DNA of 64,000 bases from Paenibacillus tundrae (GTDB lineage: Bacteria > Bacillota > Bacilli > Paenibacillales > Paenibacillaceae): the NCBI RefSeq assembly GCF_036884255.1, contig NZ_CP145605.1, positions 1,178,001 to 1,242,000 on the forward strand, written 5' to 3'. The notes below the pieces were generated by a model. The model was not told the origin of the DNA, did no database searches, and saw only the letters and a program-made list of their open reading frames with translations. The position numbers were made by a program, and so were the translations under genes. Of the stretch, positions 61,017-64,000 are shown in pieces (the first letter of the stretch is position 1; each line of letters begins with the position of its first letter).

Positions 61017-61046
61017 AGAGAGAGGCCTTAAGGGCCTCTCTTTTTA
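61017..61046 (+). terminator. Terminator of the chemoreceptor gene
   Basis: AGAGAGGCC pairs with GGCCTCTCT around a 5-base loop; TTTTT follows. Past it, 61047-61244 shows nothing more than a short CTTTTTGAACA match at 61174-61186 to the dispersed repeat end. Confidence 0.88.
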
Positions 61047-61244
61047 TGTTGGAAAAATGGGAGTTTTGGATCAATATAACTAACCTAAGCCCTATATCCA
61101 TTCCTTCCAATCTGGGTAATAATTATAGATGTAGTTCAAAATAAAGCTATTTGATTCCGAGGGATGTCTACGGCATCTTTTTGAACATGCATGATGAATT
61201 TGTAGCATTGGAATCTCACTACGTAACGATAGGGGGTAACCTGT

Positions 61245-61496
61245 ATGGCGTCAATGATTCTACTGGTGAAACAGACGGAGGACGATGAAAAGGTTATTTA
61301 TCGATTCGGACCGAATGAGCGGAAGATGGGACTCATTGAGATGAACAAGGTTAAGGAAAGCGTGAAGGAACTGGAGCCTGTTCAGGTGGACGGCATGAGT
61401 TCAAGTTTTTACTTCAATCGAGCCGCTCAGCGATTGGTGCGATGTTTGTTCAGAGAAGGCGGGAAGTTCCCAGAGCGAACATCGTTTGAATCATAG
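61245..61496 (+). CDS. Small conserved-looking hypothetical protein (83 aa)
   Basis: A soluble 83-residue protein: MILLVKQTEDDEKVIYRFGPNERKMG, then a helix and SFYFNRAAQRLVRCLFREGGKFPERTSFES. The start ATG 61245 has a good AGGGGGTAAC ribosome site and codon use like its neighbours, so it is likely real. No family is recognised. A terminator lies about 80 bp downstream. Confidence 0.7.
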   Translation: MASMILLVKQTEDDEKVIYRFGPNERKMGLIEMNKVKESVKELEPVQVDGMSSSFYFNRAAQRLVRCLFREGGKFPERTSFES

Positions 61497-61574
61497 TCCG
61501 TCTTGGATCTTCTAGTAAGAAGGCTGAGCAGACATTGGCATAGCATTAAGCACCAACTGAATAGGTGCAAAATA

Positions 61575-61622
61575 GAAGAAGTCCAAGCGCAACGGAGAAT
61601 AGTTGCACTTGGACTTCTTTGT
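61575..61622. terminator. Bidirectional terminator
   Basis: AAGAAGTCCAAG pairs with CTTGGACTTCTT, with an inner GCAAC/GTTGC stem. It lies between the convergent small ORF and the 280-residue hypothetical gene. Confidence 0.85.
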
Positions 61623-61635
61623 GTTAGATAGTGGT

Positions 61636-62478
61636 TTAAGGGTGGGTCACAGGAGCTGCGAAGCGATCGATCCATGCCCGTAATTGTTTACGAAAGGACG
61701 CTCTGGAATGTTGGATAATCTCAATGCTGGCATCACTTTCGTTACTAGCGTTATCATTGGAAATGCTCCAGAAGCCTTCTTCAGTATGAAGCATAAGCAG
61801 AGCTTGATCTGGCAAAGGGATCTCCGTTTGCTCACTGGTATAACGAATAATACTAAGGTTATCCACTTGACGACCAGACGCTTCAAAGGACTCATACCAA
61901 CGTGTTAGTAACTCATGCGATTCCGTGGGAATTTCCCAATCATTTATGAGGGTATCTAACGCAGTGTGGTTATCCTCATTCGTAAGTACGTTCCATTGTT
62001 CCTCTGTTAGCTTGAATTGAGTGGGCTGTTCAATGAATGGCTGCTGTTGGCCTGTGTAGAAACGGAATAGCTCTTCCTCCCATTCCTGCGGTTCTGTCCA
62101 AGTGAACAGGTGAACACGTTGATCCACGGCTAAGTGATATAAGTATGTATCGTTGTTATCTGTACCTTGGTGGATGGTTAATACCTTTTCTTGCTCAAGG
62201 CTGTCGGAGTAGGCACGAATCATCCCGCGACTTTGGGCAAAATGCATCAGCATCTTCAGAAACTCTGGCTCGATCTCAATCTCCGTTTCTTCCATACGTA
62301 CGATAAGCCCTTTGGATAACAGGCTGTGAGACGCTGCTCGCAGAACAAGTTCCCAGTGCTGTTCAGATAATTCACCATACATTGGTTTGAGAAGCCCGGC
62401 TGCAATGTCTTCTGCGCCAAGCGTGGCGAGCGCAAATCCGAATTCTTCGATAGATAGGGTAACTAGAGGTTTAGCCAT
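61636..62478 (-). CDS. Hypothetical protein (280 aa)
   Basis: A soluble acidic protein without signal peptide or membrane helix. The N-terminal region (MAKPLVTLSIEEFGFALATLGAEDIAAGLLKPMYG, LRAASHSLLSKGLIVRM) looks like a winged-helix-type helical bundle. The middle is strand-rich (VLTIHQGTDNNDTYLYHLAVDQRVHLFTW). The end has Trp and acidic patches (EEGFWSISND). No family is recognised. ATG 62478 has AAGAAGGCG upstream; the longer frame start is unsupported. It lies downstream of three paralogous membrane-protein genes on the same strand and may be co-transcribed with them. Confidence 0.75.
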   Translation of the reverse strand: MAKPLVTLSIEEFGFALATLGAEDIAAGLLKPMYGELSEQHWELVLRAASHSLLSKGLIVRMEETEIEIEPEFLKMLMHFAQSRGMIRAYSDSLEQEKVLTIHQGTDNNDTYLYHLAVDQRVHLFTWTEPQEWEEELFRFYTGQQQPFIEQPTQFKLTEEQWNVLTNEDNHTALDTLINDWEIPTESHELLTRWYESFEASGRQVDNLSIIRYTSEQTEIPLPDQALLMLHTEEGFWSISNDNASNESDASIEIIQHSRASFRKQLRAWIDRFAAPVTHP

Positions 62479-62548
62479 GAGTTTAATCGCCTTCTTTCGA
62501 TTAGATGAGTGTGTAGAGAGTTTGTGATGAGAAAACAAGCGTGCGTGA

Positions 62549-63019
62549 CTACTTTCGGTTTTTGTATAGATGCCAATTCTTACGGAGGACTCCTAGATTT
62601 CTCTTCAATTCTATTGGTGTAAACACATAACCGGTTTGGATATCCTCGAATTGATTATGGTACAGATGCAGACGATAAAATGGCTGAGCAGGTTGCGCCC
62701 ATCTGCGTAGAAAAGGCATTTTGAGTTCAATACGTGTGACGGTTGACCATGGAATGGGACGTCCATTCCGTAAGAAGATATTAGATTCGTCCCACTGCAC
62801 AATGAGGGTATCCTTCGCCATAGCCCTCAAACCGAGCGTTATCCAAATAGGGCCGAAATACCAGAAGCCCAGCAGAGCTGCCGATCCATAGTAGTATTGG
62901 TTGAGTATGAAGTCATCCGTGAAGGTTGCATAGAGCAGTGTGATGGACACAGGGATGAAAACAAAAGCAAGTAGAGCTCTATAGAGAGCGGATTCTCTCT
63001 GGTAGCTTATCGAGTTCAT
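62549..63019 (-). CDS. Small membrane protein, tandem paralogue 3
   Basis: 156 residues: two membrane helices (LYRALLAFVFIPVSITLLYATF, GSAALLGFWYFGPIWITLGL) followed by a beta domain (DTLIVQWDESNIFLRNGRPIPWSTVTRIELKMP, PFYRLHLY). The segment 'W-D-E-S-N-I ... P-W-S-T-V-T-R-I-E' matches the two genes upstream. ATG 63019 has GGGGGAATG upstream, and the longer start is not supported. It is STM3941-like; function unknown. Confidence 0.78.
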   Translation of the reverse strand: MNSISYQRESALYRALLAFVFIPVSITLLYATFTDDFILNQYYYGSAALLGFWYFGPIWITLGLRAMAKDTLIVQWDESNIFLRNGRPIPWSTVTRIELKMPFLRRWAQPAQPFYRLHLYHNQFEDIQTGYVFTPIELKRNLGVLRKNWHLYKNRK

Positions 63020-63074
63020 TGTACATTCCCCCAGAAACGGATCCTGCAATACAAGTGTTAGTAACAAGAAAAAT

Positions 63075-63572
63075 CTATTGATCCACCTTACGATGTTTAT
63101 TATGAGACCAAGCTGTACGTAGTTTTTTCGCACCATCTGTAAATTGTTGATTCGTTAGAAGGTGATAAGTAGACATGTCGACATGGGATCGATCTAAAAG
63201 AGTGAAGCGGTATAACCTAGGTACCGGTTGCGCTATATTGTTAATGGTATCTTCCACCACCTCAATACGCTTGATTTTAGACCAGGGAAGGGATCTACCG
63301 TCTCTGGCGGTCACCCTATATTGGTCGAATGAGATAAGAGTTGTTCTGGCGAATAGAAGAACAGTAAGTTTACATAACGCAGGGCCAACAAACCAGATCG
63401 ATAAAACGAATATCAGAACGTAATAGAGGGGAGCGAACCAGCCAAACTCACCCTGTTCCGGTGCTAATATAAGAAAAATTCCAAATAAAACTGCGGATAA
63501 AGCAATCAGAAATCTTCCCAGTGCTACTGATCGACTAAACTTAATTGACTCCATGGATTGCTGATCACTCAC
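63075..63572 (-). CDS. Small membrane protein, tandem paralogue 2
   Basis: 165 residues with two helices (LIALSAVLFGIFLILAPE, LYYVLIFVLSIWFVGPALCKL) and a beta domain (TTLISFDQYRVTARDGRSLPWSKIKRIEVVED, RLYRFTLLDRSHVDMSTYHLL). It is homologous to both neighbours. The start is uncertain: GTG 63572 sits very close to AAAGGGGA, and ATG 63554 is too far from it. It lies 51 bp before the next gene's first base on the complementary strand. Confidence 0.75.
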   Translation of the reverse strand: MSDQQSMESIKFSRSVALGRFLIALSAVLFGIFLILAPEQGEFGWFAPLYYVLIFVLSIWFVGPALCKLTVLLFARTTLISFDQYRVTARDGRSLPWSKIKRIEVVEDTINNIAQPVPRLYRFTLLDRSHVDMSTYHLLTNQQFTDGAKKLRTAWSHNKHRKVDQ

Positions 63573-63623
63573 TCCCCTTTGACAAAGGTGTAATTCATTT
63601 AAAACTTACGTCCAATTCCTACA

Positions 63624-64000
63624 TTATTTCATTTGCTTTTTGGATGGTGATTTACGTTCATTCCAGGTTTTGCGAAGCATTTTAAGAATATCGTTTTCCT
63701 GATGTTTCAGTAGACTGTACGTATAGATTTTATGACGCTGTCCGTTATGCATTTTCAAGTCATAGTAGGATGGGGTAGGTTGAATCCATTTATTGATTCC
63801 CGGCGCAACCAATTGAATCGTTTGAATCTCCCTCCAAGGCAGGTGTTCTCCAGATTCGGTCTTAATACCAGACTCGTCAAAGCCAAACAACACATTGGAG
63901 CCAAATGCTCTAATGATGTTCCACACGAATAGCCGTCCAATAAACCAAAAGCTTAAGAAGGCAGCACTACTAAAATAGAAGGTTTGTAGAGGACTGTTCT
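63624..64000 (-). CDS. Small membrane protein, tandem paralogue 1 (cut by window edge)
   Basis: The frame is open to the window end, so the N-terminus lies outside. Visible are the second helix (FYFSSAAFLSFWFIGRLFV), then SNVLFGFDESGIKTESGEHLPWREIQTIQLVAPG and PSYYDLKMHNGQRHKIYTY. It aligns with the other two: helix, F-D-E-S-G-I, P-W-R-E-I-Q-T-I. An internal GTG at 63926 is not the start. Confidence 0.8.
   Translation of the reverse strand, partial: NSPLQTFYFSSAAFLSFWFIGRLFVWNIIRAFGSNVLFGFDESGIKTESGEHLPWREIQTIQLVAPGINKWIQPTPSYYDLKMHNGQRHKIYTYSLLKHQENDILKMLRKTWNERKSPSKKQMK

Noticed and set aside
1..64000. CRISPR array, tRNA, rRNA, prophage or integrated plasmid
   Set aside because: No regularly spaced direct repeats, no cloverleaf or rRNA sequence, no structural phage or replication genes seen on either strand.

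Overview
The window is chromosomal DNA of a Firmicute, most probably a Paenibacillus. Pointers are the moderate GC content, strong AGGAGG-type ribosome binding sites with many TTG and GTG starts, futalosine-pathway menaquinone genes, YesN/YesM-type two-component genes, secreted proteins with copper-amine-oxidase-like stalk domains, WG-repeat and CotH proteins, YtrA-type GntR/ABC modules and several chemoreceptors. The genus is inferred from protein style, not from a marker gene. I see no rRNA, tRNA, CRISPR array or prophage.

Layout. 1-10 kb: a partial YhgE/Pip membrane protein with its TetR regulator, a lipoprotein, a WG-repeat protein, two transmembrane chemoreceptors and a CotH-kinase-family protein. 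10-20 kb: a cold-shock gene, then a sugar module consisting of a YesN/YesM two-component pair, a lipoprotein sugar sensor and mglB-mglA-mglC for galactose-type sugars. Cre-like sites precede both halves. 20-26 kb: an orphan histidine kinase with a degenerate GGDEF domain and a heterodimeric ABC exporter with a divergent MarR-type regulator and a perfect palindromic operator.

26-29 kb: a compact ADP-ribose operon made of an NrtR-like Nudix/winged-helix regulator, a NADAR protein, a PARG-like macrodomain protein and a TARG1-like macrodomain protein. Two tandem 13-bp palindromes lie in front of it. No ADP-ribosyltransferase toxin is visible. 29-40 kb: an oxidoreductase, pyroglutamyl peptidase, mqnB/mqnD, a GntR/ABC module, a candidate standalone small RNA, a coiled-coil protein and a MalY/PatB-type lyase. 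41-51 kb: two almost identical 1290-bp IS3-family (IS150-like) elements in inverted orientation, each with its own 3-bp target duplication and each inside a copy of the same kind of TAACGAAYC-bearing repeat. They bracket a peptidase, an aldo-keto reductase, a second GntR/ABC module and small membrane or tubby-like proteins.

51-58.6 kb: an RNA-repair island. Two WYL-domain regulators face away from a RlaP-Hen1-Pnkp operon, the bacterial system that heals, 2'-O-methylates and seals broken RNA. 58.9-64 kb: a GNAT/autoinducer-synthase-like protein directly upstream of a membrane chemoreceptor lacking an external sensor, then hypothetical proteins and three tandem paralogous small membrane proteins, the last cut by the window edge.

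The most notable content is the ADP-ribose operon, the WYL-controlled RNA-repair operon about 25 kb away, and the shared target preference of the two IS copies. Both operons deal with chemically damaged nucleic acids or proteins and could act in stress or phage conflict; that link is an inference from gene content.
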